From: Microbulbifer agarilyticus S89
GTDB taxonomy: Bacteria > Pseudomonadota > Gammaproteobacteria > Pseudomonadales > Cellvibrionaceae
Direction: 5' to 3'
Assembly: GCF_000220505.1 (NCBI RefSeq)
Contig: NZ_AFPJ01000025.1
Location: 1-64,000, forward strand
DNA: 64,000 bases
The notes beneath the pieces are model-generated. The model worked only from the letters and a program-made list of their open reading frames with translations, was not told the DNA's origin and did not search any database. Made by a program: the position numbers and the translations under genes. Numbering within the stretch: the stretch's first letter is position 1; each line of letters opens with the position of its first letter. Shown here piece by piece: positions 7,851 through 17,322 of this stretch.

Positions 7851-9905
7851 TTAAAGTGACGCCTCTTGTACCGCGGGCGCCTCGGTAAATGGCATGACCC
7901 CAAACTCCGGATACACTTCCGTCGGATAGAAAAACTTGCCATTAGTGGTCACCATCGAGATGGTTTTTATTGCCTTTAGATCCTGAGTCGGGTCGCCAGG
8001 TACCAGGAAGAAGTCTGCCTGCTTGCCAACTTCAATGCTCCCCAGTGTGTCCGCATGCCCCAGATACTCGGCCATATCATAGGTGCCGCGTTTCAATGCT
8101 TCCGCAGCACTCATGCCAAACTCCTGGAATAGCTCCAACTCGCGGTGTTGCTCAAAAGCCCCACCCAGGTCGGTGCCCGGCACCAGCAAGATGCCCTTTT
8201 GATGCATCAGTGCCAGAGTATCGATGATTTTCTGGTAAGCCGCCTTGTAGGCCTGGTCTTCCGCCTCATCGGCCACGTTGAGCATGGCAACCTTGGCACG
8301 GCGCTGCACGCTGACCGGCATATTCTCGATGTAATCCAGTGCGCCCTGGCGAGTGACGCCATTTCTCGAAGTCATGCCAAGCTCGTGAATCACCGTGGTT
8401 GGATCAAGCGCAATATCGTTTGCAACCATCATCTCCAGGGTCCTGGCGACTTTGTCGCTGGTTAAATCCAGATCAACAAAACGCTTCATCCCCGTAATGC
8501 GGAACAAGGTGCGGGTGTCCTCTTCCGGGGTCAGCACCCACCCCAACATCAACTGGTTAATATGGGTGATCTCATTGTAGCCAGCCTCAATCATCTGGTC
8601 GGCGGTATAAAATGCGGGGACATGACCGGCAACCCGCAAACCCAGTTTGTGGGCCTCTTTGGCAATATCCGGGATCCACTCACCATTCATCGAGCTGTAA
8701 ATCTTGATCTGTGTATAGCCACCTTTGGCCGCGTAATCCCGCACCAGCTGCAGCGCATCTTCCTTGGTCGGAGCCAATTCACCGGTTGAATTACTGTATT
8801 CACTGACGCCTTCGATAAAACCACTCTTGATAATGCGCGGGCCAATCAATTGTCCGCTGTCGATTTTTTCAATCAGCGACTCCAGCACATCTGACTCATT
8901 ACCCATGTCGCGTACAGAGGTCACACCGGCAATCACGTTCAGCAGTGCATCGTTATCACTCATGTGGCCGTGCATTTCATACAAACCGGCCACCAATGTT
9001 CCGCCGGCCCCGTCGATGGTGACTTCAGCCGGGTTTGGCCCGGCCTGGACGCCGTCAATCGCGGAGATTACGCCATCTTTTACCAATACCGACACGGGCT
9101 GAGTGAGCGCAAGTGCGCTGGGATCGAAGATGCGGACATTGTTTACGCGCACCGGCTGTTCGTACTGATGCGTCACACGGCTGGCGATCTCTTCAAATCT
9201 GGCGGCGTTCAGTGACGCGGCCAGCTCCCGCAAGTGCTTTTCTTCACCCTCCAGCCCCTGACGAATAAATGCCGCCCGTGGCGACACAATTGCCACGAGT
9301 TCCTGCTGTGTATCCAGCACCAGGTACTGGGGATCCATATCGATACCACCGACTGCATACATGATGGCACTGAGCTGTTTATCTTCACCTGTTAATTGCA
9401 GCTCCCGCTTTGGTGTCACAACCAGATCACCCGCCGGCAGGGCCGGATAGCGATCGCCAGTGGCATCGAGCACCGCCCGGGTATACAGAAACAGAGCGTA
9501 AGGACTGGCGTTTTGCGCGATATAGATGGGGTTTGCGGATACATCTGCCTGCCCCTCACCGGATGCGGAGCGCCAGCGCGCGGTATCTCCAGTGCGCACA
9601 TACTCTTCGTCCACCGCATTGCCAAACGTGGTTTTGCCGGTGATTTTCCACTCGGTGGGCACACCGCCCTCGCCTAACACGAGCGCTTCCTGGCTACTGG
9701 CACCGCGGCCATTGTTGCTGAAGCCAAAATCGATCTGCAGCTGGTTGCCAGTGCGAACGACGGTCATATCGCCCACGGTCGTGCCACCAAACATGACAGA
9801 AAAGGTTTCTTCCGTTTTACTTTCTTTCGTGTCCTGCACGTCATCTGCCGGTTTTGAACAGCCAAACAGAGCGAGCAGGAGCAGGAAGGTGGTTAATGTG
9901 CGCAT
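7851..9905 (-). CDS. Lipoprotein amidohydrolase (metal-dependent hydrolase)
   Basis: This is a 684-residue secreted hydrolase of the amidohydrolase superfamily. The start MRTLTTFLLLLALFGCSK gives a lipoprotein signal with lipobox LFGC; a longer in-frame start at 10019 has no homology or signal logic. The N-terminal third is a β-rich domain, then the TIM-barrel metal sites appear as HGHMSD, KIYSSMNGEW, AGHVPAF, THINQL and PGTDLGG. The C-terminus has VGKQADFFLVPGDP, standard for imidazolonepropionase/dipeptidase-like members. The substrate is unknown; X-Pro or cyclic dipeptidase activity is possible. It is anchored in the periplasm and lies between recX and glpK. Confidence 0.85.
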   Translation of the reverse strand: MRTLTTFLLLLALFGCSKPADDVQDTKESKTEETFSVMFGGTTVGDMTVVRTGNQLQIDFGFSNNGRGASSQEALVLGEGGVPTEWKITGKTTFGNAVDEEYVRTGDTARWRSASGEGQADVSANPIYIAQNASPYALFLYTRAVLDATGDRYPALPAGDLVVTPKRELQLTGEDKQLSAIMYAVGGIDMDPQYLVLDTQQELVAIVSPRAAFIRQGLEGEEKHLRELAASLNAARFEEIASRVTHQYEQPVRVNNVRIFDPSALALTQPVSVLVKDGVISAIDGVQAGPNPAEVTIDGAGGTLVAGLYEMHGHMSDNDALLNVIAGVTSVRDMGNESDVLESLIEKIDSGQLIGPRIIKSGFIEGVSEYSNSTGELAPTKEDALQLVRDYAAKGGYTQIKIYSSMNGEWIPDIAKEAHKLGLRVAGHVPAFYTADQMIEAGYNEITHINQLMLGWVLTPEEDTRTLFRITGMKRFVDLDLTSDKVARTLEMMVANDIALDPTTVIHELGMTSRNGVTRQGALDYIENMPVSVQRRAKVAMLNVADEAEDQAYKAAYQKIIDTLALMHQKGILLVPGTDLGGAFEQHRELELFQEFGMSAAEALKRGTYDMAEYLGHADTLGSIEVGKQADFFLVPGDPTQDLKAIKTISMVTTNGKFFYPTEVYPEFGVMPFTEAPAVQEASL

Positions 9906-10025
9906 GGAAAGTCCTTTGTAATCATTATTGGGACAGCATTGCATAGGCGTTTTTCGGCAGGCCCTGTGCGGGTCATACGGGCCTTGCCAAAGTATGTATT
10001 TGGCATTTTGACGAGTCAATGCGCC

Positions 10026-10532
10026 TCAGGGCAGGCCTTCGCCACTGACTGCTTCGCGCTCTAACGTATCCAACGCATAACCGATGGCATCTGCCGAGAA
10101 GCCCCGGTAGGCAAGGAAGCGCTGACGTCGCGCACGCTCACGCATCTGCTGCTCGCGCTTCAGGCTTGCCACCGCACCGCGACTGGCAAACTTGCGCTGC
10201 AATACCGAGTGGGCCAACTCGAACCAGTCTGTGTCGAGAGTGTCGATCGCGCTTGTGGCCATACTGCTGGGGATACCGCGCTGCTGTAGATCCTGGCGGA
10301 TACGCAGGGGGCCGTGCCCACGCTGCACACGGGAGCGGGCGAACATCTCCGCAAAGCGCTGGTCGGATTGATAGTTGAGCTCTTCCAGCCGCAGGAACAG
10401 GGCTGAAAAATCCGCATCGGGGAATTTGGGAGAGAGCTTTTGGGTAAGCTCGCGACGCGAGTGATCACGTCGGGATAGCAGCTCAAGCGCTGCGGTGAAC
10501 AGCGCCTGAGCGGGGTCGGGAGTGGAAAACAC
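10026..10532 (-). CDS. recX: RecA regulator RecX
   Basis: This 168-residue three-helix-repeat protein inhibits or modulates RecA filaments. Family hallmarks are ALELLSRRDHSRREL near the N-terminus, HGPLRIRQDLQQRGI in the middle and RARRQRFLAYRGFSADAI near the end. The start codon is GTG with a weak ribosome site, and the gene begins 26 bases after the recA stop on the same strand. Low-level expression by read-through from recA is typical in E. coli and likely here. Confidence 0.94.
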   Translation of the reverse strand: MFSTPDPAQALFTAALELLSRRDHSRRELTQKLSPKFPDADFSALFLRLEELNYQSDQRFAEMFARSRVQRGHGPLRIRQDLQQRGIPSSMATSAIDTLDTDWFELAHSVLQRKFASRGAVASLKREQQMRERARRQRFLAYRGFSADAIGYALDTLEREAVSGEGLP

Positions 10533-10558
10533 TGAAGTAAATGATACAGGGACTAAAA

Positions 10559-11590
10559 TCAGCCCTCTGATACTTCCTCAGCGTCTTCAGTGACCGGCGT
10601 CATATCGCCGAGCAGCTGGGCACGCAGCTGGCCTTCGATTTCATTGCGGATATCCACATTTTCCTTGAGGAACTTCACCGCATTGGCCTTGCCCTGGCCA
10701 ATCTTATCGCCCTTGTAGCTGTACCAGGCACCGGCTTTATCCACCAGACCCAGCTTCACGCCGTAGTCGATGATTTCACCAATCAGGTTAATACCCTGGC
10801 CGTACATGATCTGGAACTCGGTCTGCTTGAAGGGCGGCGCCACCTTGTTCTTCACGACCTTAACGCGGGTTTCGTTGCCCACCACCTCATCGCCTTCTTT
10901 CACGGAGCCGATACGACGGATATCCAGACGAACAGAGGAGTAGAACTTGAGCGCGTTACCACCGGTGGTGGTCTCCGGGGAACCGAACATCACACCAATC
11001 TTCATACGAATCTGGTTAATAAACACACACAGGGTGTTGGTGTTCTTGATGTTACCGGTGAGTTTACGCAAGGCCTGGGACATCAGGCGGGCCTGCAGGC
11101 CAACGTGTGAGTCACCCATTTCGCCTTCAATTTCCGCGCGCGGTGTCAGTGCCGCCACGGAGTCGACAATCAATACGTCTACCGCGCCAGAGCGCACCAG
11201 CATATCGGCCACTTCCAGCGCCTGCTCACCGGTGTCCGGCTGGGATACGATCAGTTCGTCCACATTAACGCCGAGCTTTTCCGCGTAAATCGGGTCCAGT
11301 GCGTGTTCCGCATCGACGAAAGCACAGGTACCGCCTTTGCGCTGTGCTTCCGCGATCACCTGCAGGGTCAGGGTGGTTTTACCGGAAGATTCCGGACCGT
11401 AGATCTCGACAATACGTCCACGGGGCAGGCCGCCAATACCCAAGGCTACGTCCAGTCCCAGAGAACCGGTGGAGATCGCAGGGATACGCTCGCGCTCCTT
11501 GTCTCCCATGCGCATAACGGTGCCTTTGCCGAACTGACGCTCGATCTGAGACAGCGCCGCCTGTAAAGCCTTGTCTTTATTGGAATCCAT
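10559..11590 (-). CDS. recA: Recombinase RecA
   Basis: RecA forms filaments on single-stranded DNA, drives strand exchange and triggers LexA self-cleavage. The 343-residue frame from [23 protein letters not shown] has the Walker [10 protein letters not shown], the MAW-like region, the L1/L2 DNA-binding loops and the C-terminal acidic tail. An ATG four codons upstream (11602) is possible, but the internal ATG has a GGAAGG site just before it and fits the family's start. A LexA-type operator lies upstream, and recX follows. Confidence 0.98.
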   Translation of the reverse strand: MDSNKDKALQAALSQIERQFGKGTVMRMGDKERERIPAISTGSLGLDVALGIGGLPRGRIVEIYGPESSGKTTLTLQVIAEAQRKGGTCAFVDAEHALDPIYAEKLGVNVDELIVSQPDTGEQALEVADMLVRSGAVDVLIVDSVAALTPRAEIEGEMGDSHVGLQARLMSQALRKLTGNIKNTNTLCVFINQIRMKIGVMFGSPETTTGGNALKFYSSVRLDIRRIGSVKEGDEVVGNETRVKVVKNKVAPPFKQTEFQIMYGQGINLIGEIIDYGVKLGLVDKAGAWYSYKGDKIGQGKANAVKFLKENVDIRNEIEGQLRAQLLGDMTPVTEDAEEVSEG

Positions 11591-11673
11591 GACCCTTCCC
11601 ATGTGTACCTGAAAATTGGTGAGAAATACTGCAATTGATACTGCTATTGGGGAAGGAGCTTAGTGAAAAATTA

Positions 11674-11689
11674 CTGTATAAGCAACCAG
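11674..11689 (-). promoter_or_regulatory. LexA (SOS) operator of recA
   Basis: The minus strand reads CTGGTTGCTTATACAG, matching the CTG-N10-CAG SOS-box pattern with the right half TATACAG fully canonical. It sits about 85 bases before the recA start, where a LexA site overlapping the promoter is expected. Confidence 0.8.
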
Positions 11690-11766
11690 TAATCGGGAAT
11701 GGGCGGTATTGATTTTACAGCGCTCGGTTTTTGTACAGCAAGGTGGGACAAAGGTGCCAACCCTGG

Positions 11767-12297
11767 TCAGCGAGTGTGGCTTTGGGTGATGGCCAGCAGG
11801 CCCTCGAGGGCGGCAACCACCGTTTGCACCTGGATTTCCGCACGACTGCCCGCAAGCTGCAAGCAACGGGCCCTGACTTCCAGAGGCTCCTGCCCCTCGC
11901 CATGTGCCCATGCAATCCATACGGTACCCACAGGCTTCTCTTCGCTGCCCCCGTCGGGCCCGGCAATGCCGCTAACCGCAACCGAAACGTTGGCATCGAG
12001 GCGGTTCAGCACCCCCACCGCCATCTGTCGAACCACCGTTTCGCTGACGGCGCCATCGGTGTCCAGCGCGCGCTGATCGACGCCGAGGAAATTGCGCTTG
12101 ATGCGATCGGCATACGATACCAGGGCGCCATCAAACCAGCCGGATGAACCGGCTACCGAGGTAATTGCTGCGGCAATGGCGCCACCGGTACAGGATTCAG
12201 CGGTGGTAACCTTCCACCCCAGCCGGGTCAACTCCGCGCCAAGATTTGCCGCAAGGCTCTTGGCCAACGACCCTTGCTGCGCTGTGCTCTCTTCCAC
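11767..12297 (-). CDS. pncC: Nicotinamide-nucleotide amidase (CinA C-terminal domain, PncC)
   Basis: This 176-residue protein corresponds to the CinA C-terminal domain alone, which deamidates nicotinamide mononucleotide to nicotinic acid mononucleotide. Signature segments are TAESCTGGAIAAAIT near residue 38, VSYADRIKRNFLGV and VSGIAGPDGGSEEKPVGTVWIAW. GTG at 12297 was preferred over the TTG one codon upstream because AAGGA sits six bases before it. It lies upstream of recA on the same strand, the usual cinA-recA order, but a separate SOS operator intervenes. Confidence 0.93.
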   Translation of the reverse strand: MEESTAQQGSLAKSLAANLGAELTRLGWKVTTAESCTGGAIAAAITSVAGSSGWFDGALVSYADRIKRNFLGVDQRALDTDGAVSETVVRQMAVGVLNRLDANVSVAVSGIAGPDGGSEEKPVGTVWIAWAHGEGQEPLEVRARCLQLAGSRAEIQVQTVVAALEGLLAITQSHTR

Positions 12298-12390
12298 CAA
12301 ATATCCTTTTCCAAATATGCTCGAGACAATCTATATACGCATGCTAAATGCGCCTGGTGACTGAGGTTGTGCCCCCTGGCACAAAAGCGG

Positions 12391-13332
12391 CTACAGCGGT
12401 TGCAACTGCCCATTCAGATACAGGGTCTTGCCACTCGGGTCCTGGACCCGGAAACCGGTGCCGCCGTCGCCTCGAGTGTAGAGGAATTGCGCCGATGCCG
12501 GCAGTAACACCGGGCGCTTGAACTCCACACTCATACGGAAGGCCGCCGGCAGGCCCTGCTCACACGCCTCCGATTCCAAAGCGGCGAGACAGGCAGCTTT
12601 GGTCCACATACCGTGCACAATCGCGCTTGAGAAACCGAACAGGCGCGCCGAGGAAGCAAACAGGTGAATGGGGTTCCAATCACCGGAAACTTTGGCGTAG
12701 CTGCGCCCGGCTGCCTCCGAAATGGACCAGGGAATACTCGCGGCCCCCGCCATATCGGGCGTGTCCTGCGGGAACGGCGCCAGGTTCGCGTGCTTCGGGG
12801 CGTCTTTGTCGCCGTGCTTGCCGCGCACCAGCATCGCGCTCTCGCACTCCCATACCAGCTCGCCCCCCACCTTGACCCGGGTCACCAGGGCAAACTCGTA
12901 TCCGCGCTTCACCGGCACCGGAGCCAGCAAATCACAGTGGATATCCATGGGCTCTTCAACCCGGATGGGCCGGTGCTGGGTAATCTGGTTGCGCAGATGC
13001 ACCATACCGAGGACCGGGAAAGAAAAGGCATCGGAGACAAGCAGCTTTAAGTGCAGGGGCATGGCCAGCACAAACGGGTAAGTTGCCGGCAGATCAGTCC
13101 CCGCGGCAAAGCCACACACATCGCAGTAGGCACGCACGCGCTCGCGATCCACGCGCTGCTCACGCAGGCTGACGCTGGCCAGAACAGAGCGATTGGGTGC
13201 CAGGGGGGTACGCTTCTTGCGCGCAGTCAGGGCGCGGAAGTACAGCGGCAGTACCGCCGGACGGGCATTGAGCTCGATATGAAGAGGAGAAGATCTGTGG
13301 GTTGCCTTGGGCACAGCGATAATTCTCGGCAT
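12391..13332 (-). CDS. MaoC-like hydratase / acyl dehydratase, double hot-dog
   Basis: This 313-residue protein has a C-terminal MaoC domain with the hydratase-2 motif YAKVSGDWNPIH followed by GFSSAIVHGMW at about residues 210-245; Asp and His of this motif are catalytic in (R)-specific enoyl-CoA hydratases. The N-terminal half is a degenerate hot-dog, as in two-domain acyl dehydratases of gammaproteobacteria. It probably hydrates or dehydrates acyl-CoA or acyl-ACP intermediates. No fatty-acid gene is adjacent, so the substrate is open. Confidence 0.85.
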   Translation of the reverse strand: MPRIIAVPKATHRSSPLHIELNARPAVLPLYFRALTARKKRTPLAPNRSVLASVSLREQRVDRERVRAYCDVCGFAAGTDLPATYPFVLAMPLHLKLLVSDAFSFPVLGMVHLRNQITQHRPIRVEEPMDIHCDLLAPVPVKRGYEFALVTRVKVGGELVWECESAMLVRGKHGDKDAPKHANLAPFPQDTPDMAGAASIPWSISEAAGRSYAKVSGDWNPIHLFASSARLFGFSSAIVHGMWTKAACLAALESEACEQGLPAAFRMSVEFKRPVLLPASAQFLYTRGDGGTGFRVQDPSGKTLYLNGQLQPL

Positions 13333-13460
13333 AAGTCTGATAGCTGCAGATAATAACCCGGGCCAGAGTGGCTAGCTAGAGACCATTCGGTCACACCACT
13401 CCGCCCGGCTCATCATTTTGCCTGTCAAAGATGCCGAAACAATGACAGGACGCCCGGCGA

Positions 13461-15623
13461 TCAGCTCTCCGGCAGCTCGGAGATACCCATGTTGAACAGG
13501 GTGAAGCCGAAGATATCCGCGTACTGCTCGATAATCTTCGAGACCGGGGTACCGGCACCATGGCCGGCATTGGTTTCAATACGGATCAGGGTCGGCGCAG
13601 CGCCGGCCTGCTTGCTCTGCAGTTCGGCGGCGAACTTGAACGAGTGCGCCGGCACAACACGGTCATCGTGATCGGCCGTGGTTACCAGTGTCGCCGGGTA
13701 CTCAGTGCCTGGTTGCACGTTGTGCACCGGCGAGTAACCCTTCAGATACTGGAACATTTCTTCACTCTCTTCCGCGGTGCCATAGTCGTAGGCCCAACCG
13801 GCGCCGGCGGTAAAGGTGTGGTACCGCAGCATATCCATAACGCCCACCGCGGGCAGCGCAACCTGGACCAGCTCGGGACGCTGAGTCATGACCGCACCCA
13901 CCAGCAAGCCGCCATTGGAGCCGCCGCGAATCGCCAGATAATCGCTGGAGGTGTAGCCCTGATCGATCAGGAATTCACCGGCGGCGATGAAGTCATCGAA
14001 CACATTCTGTTTCTGCAGCTTGGTACCGGCATCGTGCCAGCGCTTGCCGTACTCACCGCCACCGCGCAGGTTGGGTACCGCGTAAACACCACCAAGCTCC
14101 ATCCACACCGCATTGGTAATGCTGAATGATGGCGTCAGGCTGATGTTGAAGCCGCCATAGCCGTACAGAATGGTCGGGTTCTTGCCATCAAGCTCCAGGC
14201 CTTTCTTGTGGGTAATCAGCATCGGCACGCGGGTGCCATCTTTGGAGGTGTAGAACACCTGCTTGGACTCGTACGCTGACGGATCAAACTGGGCACCGGA
14301 CTCCCGGTATACGGACGACTCACCTTCGGCTACGTCAAACGCAAAAATCGTGGAAGGTGTTTTGTAGTTAGTGAAGGAGTAGTACAGGGTGGTGTCTTCA
14401 CGCTTGCCGCCCAAGGAAGACGCACTACCTGGCCCCGGCAGGGCAATTTCACGGACTTTTTCACCGTCGTAGTCGTACTGGTAAATTTTGGACAGTGCAT
14501 CGACCATGTACTCGGCGAAGAAATAGCCACCGCCGGTGGACGCCGTCAATACGTTGTCGGTTTCACCGATAAAGTCCTGCCAATTCGCCGGCGCTGGATT
14601 GGCGGCATCTACGGTAACAACTTTCTTGTTGGGTGCTTCGCGGTTGGTCACCAGGAACAGCTTGCTACCCTGGTTGTCGATCACATAGGTGTCGGAGTCG
14701 AAATCCGTGAGCACCGGTACCAGCGGCGCATCCGCCTTGGTGAGATCGCGAATAAACAGGTCGTTGCCGGAAGTGGAGGTCGCCCCGGAAATGACCAGGA
14801 AGCGATCATCTTCGGTCACCACACCAGAGACGTAGCGACGCTTTTCTTCCTCGGTGCCGCCGAATACCAGCGTGTCTTGCGACTGCGGCTGGCCCAGCTT
14901 GTGGTAGTACAGCTTGTGCTGGTCGGTTTTTGCCGACAGCTCACTACCATCGGGCTTGTCATAACTGGAATAGTAAAAGCCCTCATTCCCTTTCCAGGAA
15001 ATACCGGAGAACTTCACGTCGACCAGCGGCTGCTCAAGGACTTCTTTGGTCTCGGCATCGATGATGAAGATCTTGCGCCAATCACTGCCACCTTCGGATA
15101 CAGAGTACGCGGCGATGCGGCCATCTTTGGAAAACTTCAGGGTCGCCAGCGAGGTGGTGCCGTCCTCGCTGAAGGTATTCGGGTCGAGGAAAATTTCCGC
15201 TTCGCCGTCGCCCTTCTTGCGCCACACCACATACTGGTTCTGCAAACCATCGTTGCGATAAAAATAGGTGTAGTCGCCTTCCTTGAACGGCGAACCTACT
15301 TTTTCGTAGTTCCACAGGGCCTCGAGGCGCTGCTTCAGCGTATCCCGGTAAGGAATCTGATCCAGATAACCAAAGGTTACCGCGTTCTGCTCTTTCACCC
15401 AGGCCTCGGTCTCGGCACTGCGATCGTCTTCCAACCAGCGGTAAGGATCAGCCACTTCAGTGTCAAAATAGGTATCCACCACTTCGCCCATACGGGTTTC
15501 CGGGTAGGCCAACGCCACTGCGGCAACGGGCTGGGCCGTATCAGCCTCTTTCGCCACGTCTTGGGACTCTCCCGAGCAAGCTGCCAATACGCCGGCGGCC
15601 GCCAAGATGGTTATTTTTTTCAC
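13461..15623 (-). CDS. Prolyl oligopeptidase (S9A), lipoprotein
   Basis: This 720-residue serine peptidase cleaves peptides after proline. It begins with a lipoprotein signal [18 protein letters not shown] (lipobox LAAC), so it is periplasmic or surface-anchored, unlike cytosolic relatives. The β-propeller domain spans roughly residues 90-450. The α/β-hydrolase domain carries the nucleophile in GGSNGGLL, an acid in [14 protein letters not shown] and the catalytic histidine in [26 protein letters not shown] near the N-terminus is characteristic of the family. It stands alone, flanked by gaps of over 100 bases. Confidence 0.95.
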   Translation of the reverse strand: MKKITILAAAGVLAACSGESQDVAKEADTAQPVAAVALAYPETRMGEVVDTYFDTEVADPYRWLEDDRSAETEAWVKEQNAVTFGYLDQIPYRDTLKQRLEALWNYEKVGSPFKEGDYTYFYRNDGLQNQYVVWRKKGDGEAEIFLDPNTFSEDGTTSLATLKFSKDGRIAAYSVSEGGSDWRKIFIIDAETKEVLEQPLVDVKFSGISWKGNEGFYYSSYDKPDGSELSAKTDQHKLYYHKLGQPQSQDTLVFGGTEEEKRRYVSGVVTEDDRFLVISGATSTSGNDLFIRDLTKADAPLVPVLTDFDSDTYVIDNQGSKLFLVTNREAPNKKVVTVDAANPAPANWQDFIGETDNVLTASTGGGYFFAEYMVDALSKIYQYDYDGEKVREIALPGPGSASSLGGKREDTTLYYSFTNYKTPSTIFAFDVAEGESSVYRESGAQFDPSAYESKQVFYTSKDGTRVPMLITHKKGLELDGKNPTILYGYGGFNISLTPSFSITNAVWMELGGVYAVPNLRGGGEYGKRWHDAGTKLQKQNVFDDFIAAGEFLIDQGYTSSDYLAIRGGSNGGLLVGAVMTQRPELVQVALPAVGVMDMLRYHTFTAGAGWAYDYGTAEESEEMFQYLKGYSPVHNVQPGTEYPATLVTTADHDDRVVPAHSFKFAAELQSKQAGAAPTLIRIETNAGHGAGTPVSKIIEQYADIFGFTLFNMGISELPES

Positions 15624-15868
15624 GTTTGAGATTCCTTCGGCTGGTGAATAAACGATTAAGCGAGTAATCCTGCAAATACTTGGGCGAGCAAGTATCCGCG
15701 CAAGAAACTGCGCCAGTATCTGGGGCGACTAGCAAACCGAATTCCTGCGGATGAATCAAGGAATTGGTACCGGGCGGCATCTGGCAAACCATTATCTGGA
15801 AAAAGCGAAACCCTGAAGAGTATTCGACCACCCAGGCCCTAGAGGCCAGATATTATTCCGAGAGAAAT

Positions 15869-17245
15869 CTACACCAACATCGCCCCACAGACACCGGCGA
15901 TGACCAGCGACGCCAGCACACTGAGCACGGCCCCCTCGCGAACCATCTCCTGGATACGCAGTTTGCCGGTGCCGTAGGCGATGGCATTGGGCGCCGTCGC
16001 CACCGGCAGCATAAAGGCACAGCTGGCACACATGGCGGCGGGAATCATCAGCACCATGGGGTCGAACCCAGCACTGGTGGCGACCACCGCGAGGATCGGC
16101 ATCAACAACGTGGCGGTGGCCGTATTGCTGGTAATTTCGGTGAGGAAAGTGACCGACAGGCAGAGCAGAATCATCATTAACCAAAGCGGCATGGTGGTCA
16201 GGAAATTCAGCCCCTGCCCCATCATGTCGCTCAGGCCCGACGCTGAGAAACCTTTGGCGATGGCGATACCACCGGCAAACAGCAGCAGCATGCCCCAGGG
16301 AATACTCTCGGCCGTCTGCCAATCCAGCAGTCGCCCGCCCTTGCCGTTTGGAATCAGGAACATCAGCACCACCGCCGCCAGCGCGACCGTGCTATCACCC
16401 GCGTCGGGAACCCCCAGCAGGTCGCTCCAGCCACCAAACGGTTCATTGCGGGTTACCCAAAACAAGATGGCCACCCCGAACACCGCCAGGGTGCGCGCCT
16501 CTTCCGGGCGCCAGGGGCCAACAGCGGGCGCTTCGAGAGACTTGTGCAGATGAATCCCGCGGGTAAGCCACAGCGCCATCAGTGGCAAGGTGATCAATAC
16601 CACCGGCAGTCCGATCTTCATCCAGCGGGCAAAACTGAATTCGCGGCCCGTCACTTCCTCGTAAATTCCCATAAAAATCACGTTGGGCGGTGTGCCCAGC
16701 GGACTACCTACCCCGCCGAGACTCGCCGCGTAGGCGATGCCCAGAATCAGGGCGACGGTGAGGCGGTGGTTGTCGGTACGGGAGGCAATCGCGAGCGCGA
16801 TGGGCAGCATCATCAAGGTGGTTGCGGTGTTGGAGATCCACATACTCAGCAGACCTGCCGCGAGCATAAAGCCCAGCACCAGACGCCGCCCACTGGTAAG
16901 CCCCACCACACGCAGCATGTAGAGTGCGAGCCGTTCGTGCGCACCGCTTTTCTCCAGCGCTTTGGAGAGGATAAACGCCCCCATCAGCAACAGAATCACA
17001 TGGCTGCCCAAGGAGGCGGCCACGCCCTTGTGATCCAACACCCCAAACAGAGGCAACAGCACAAATGGCACCAGCGACGTGGCCGGAATCGGCATCGCTT
17101 CGGTCACCCACCAGATGACGGTCAACAGGGTAATGGCCGCAGTTACCGCGGGCAGATACGCCATACCCGCTGCGGACAGGGCAAAATAACAGGCTACGGA
17201 GAACAAGGGCCCCAACAGCATTAACAAGGATTTTGGCACACGCAT
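15869..17245 (-). CDS. DASS-family Na+/dicarboxylate (SLC13-type) symporter
   Basis: This 458-residue inner-membrane carrier has about a dozen hydrophobic segments. The SLC13 substrate and sodium motifs appear as SNTATTLMMLPIALAI in the first half and TSNTATATLLMPIL in the second; the SNT repeats line the dicarboxylate site. GVGSPLGTPPNVIF matches the paired loop. It likely imports succinate, fumarate or malate with Na+. Sulfate-type DASS members are an alternative, but they carry extra TrkA-C domains that are absent here. It is 77 bases downstream of the PhoD-like gene on the same strand. Confidence 0.9.
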   Translation of the reverse strand: MRVPKSLLMLLGPLFSVACYFALSAAGMAYLPAVTAAITLLTVIWWVTEAMPIPATSLVPFVLLPLFGVLDHKGVAASLGSHVILLLMGAFILSKALEKSGAHERLALYMLRVVGLTSGRRLVLGFMLAAGLLSMWISNTATTLMMLPIALAIASRTDNHRLTVALILGIAYAASLGGVGSPLGTPPNVIFMGIYEEVTGREFSFARWMKIGLPVVLITLPLMALWLTRGIHLHKSLEAPAVGPWRPEEARTLAVFGVAILFWVTRNEPFGGWSDLLGVPDAGDSTVALAAVVLMFLIPNGKGGRLLDWQTAESIPWGMLLLFAGGIAIAKGFSASGLSDMMGQGLNFLTTMPLWLMMILLCLSVTFLTEITSNTATATLLMPILAVVATSAGFDPMVLMIPAAMCASCAFMLPVATAPNAIAYGTGKLRIQEMVREGAVLSVLASLVIAGVCGAMLV

Positions 17246-17322
17246 TTTCTTATTTTCCGTTCTCGCCGCACTCTGCTTGCGGCACTCATCTTATACGCCG
17301 GCGTTACTATTAAGGCTCACAC

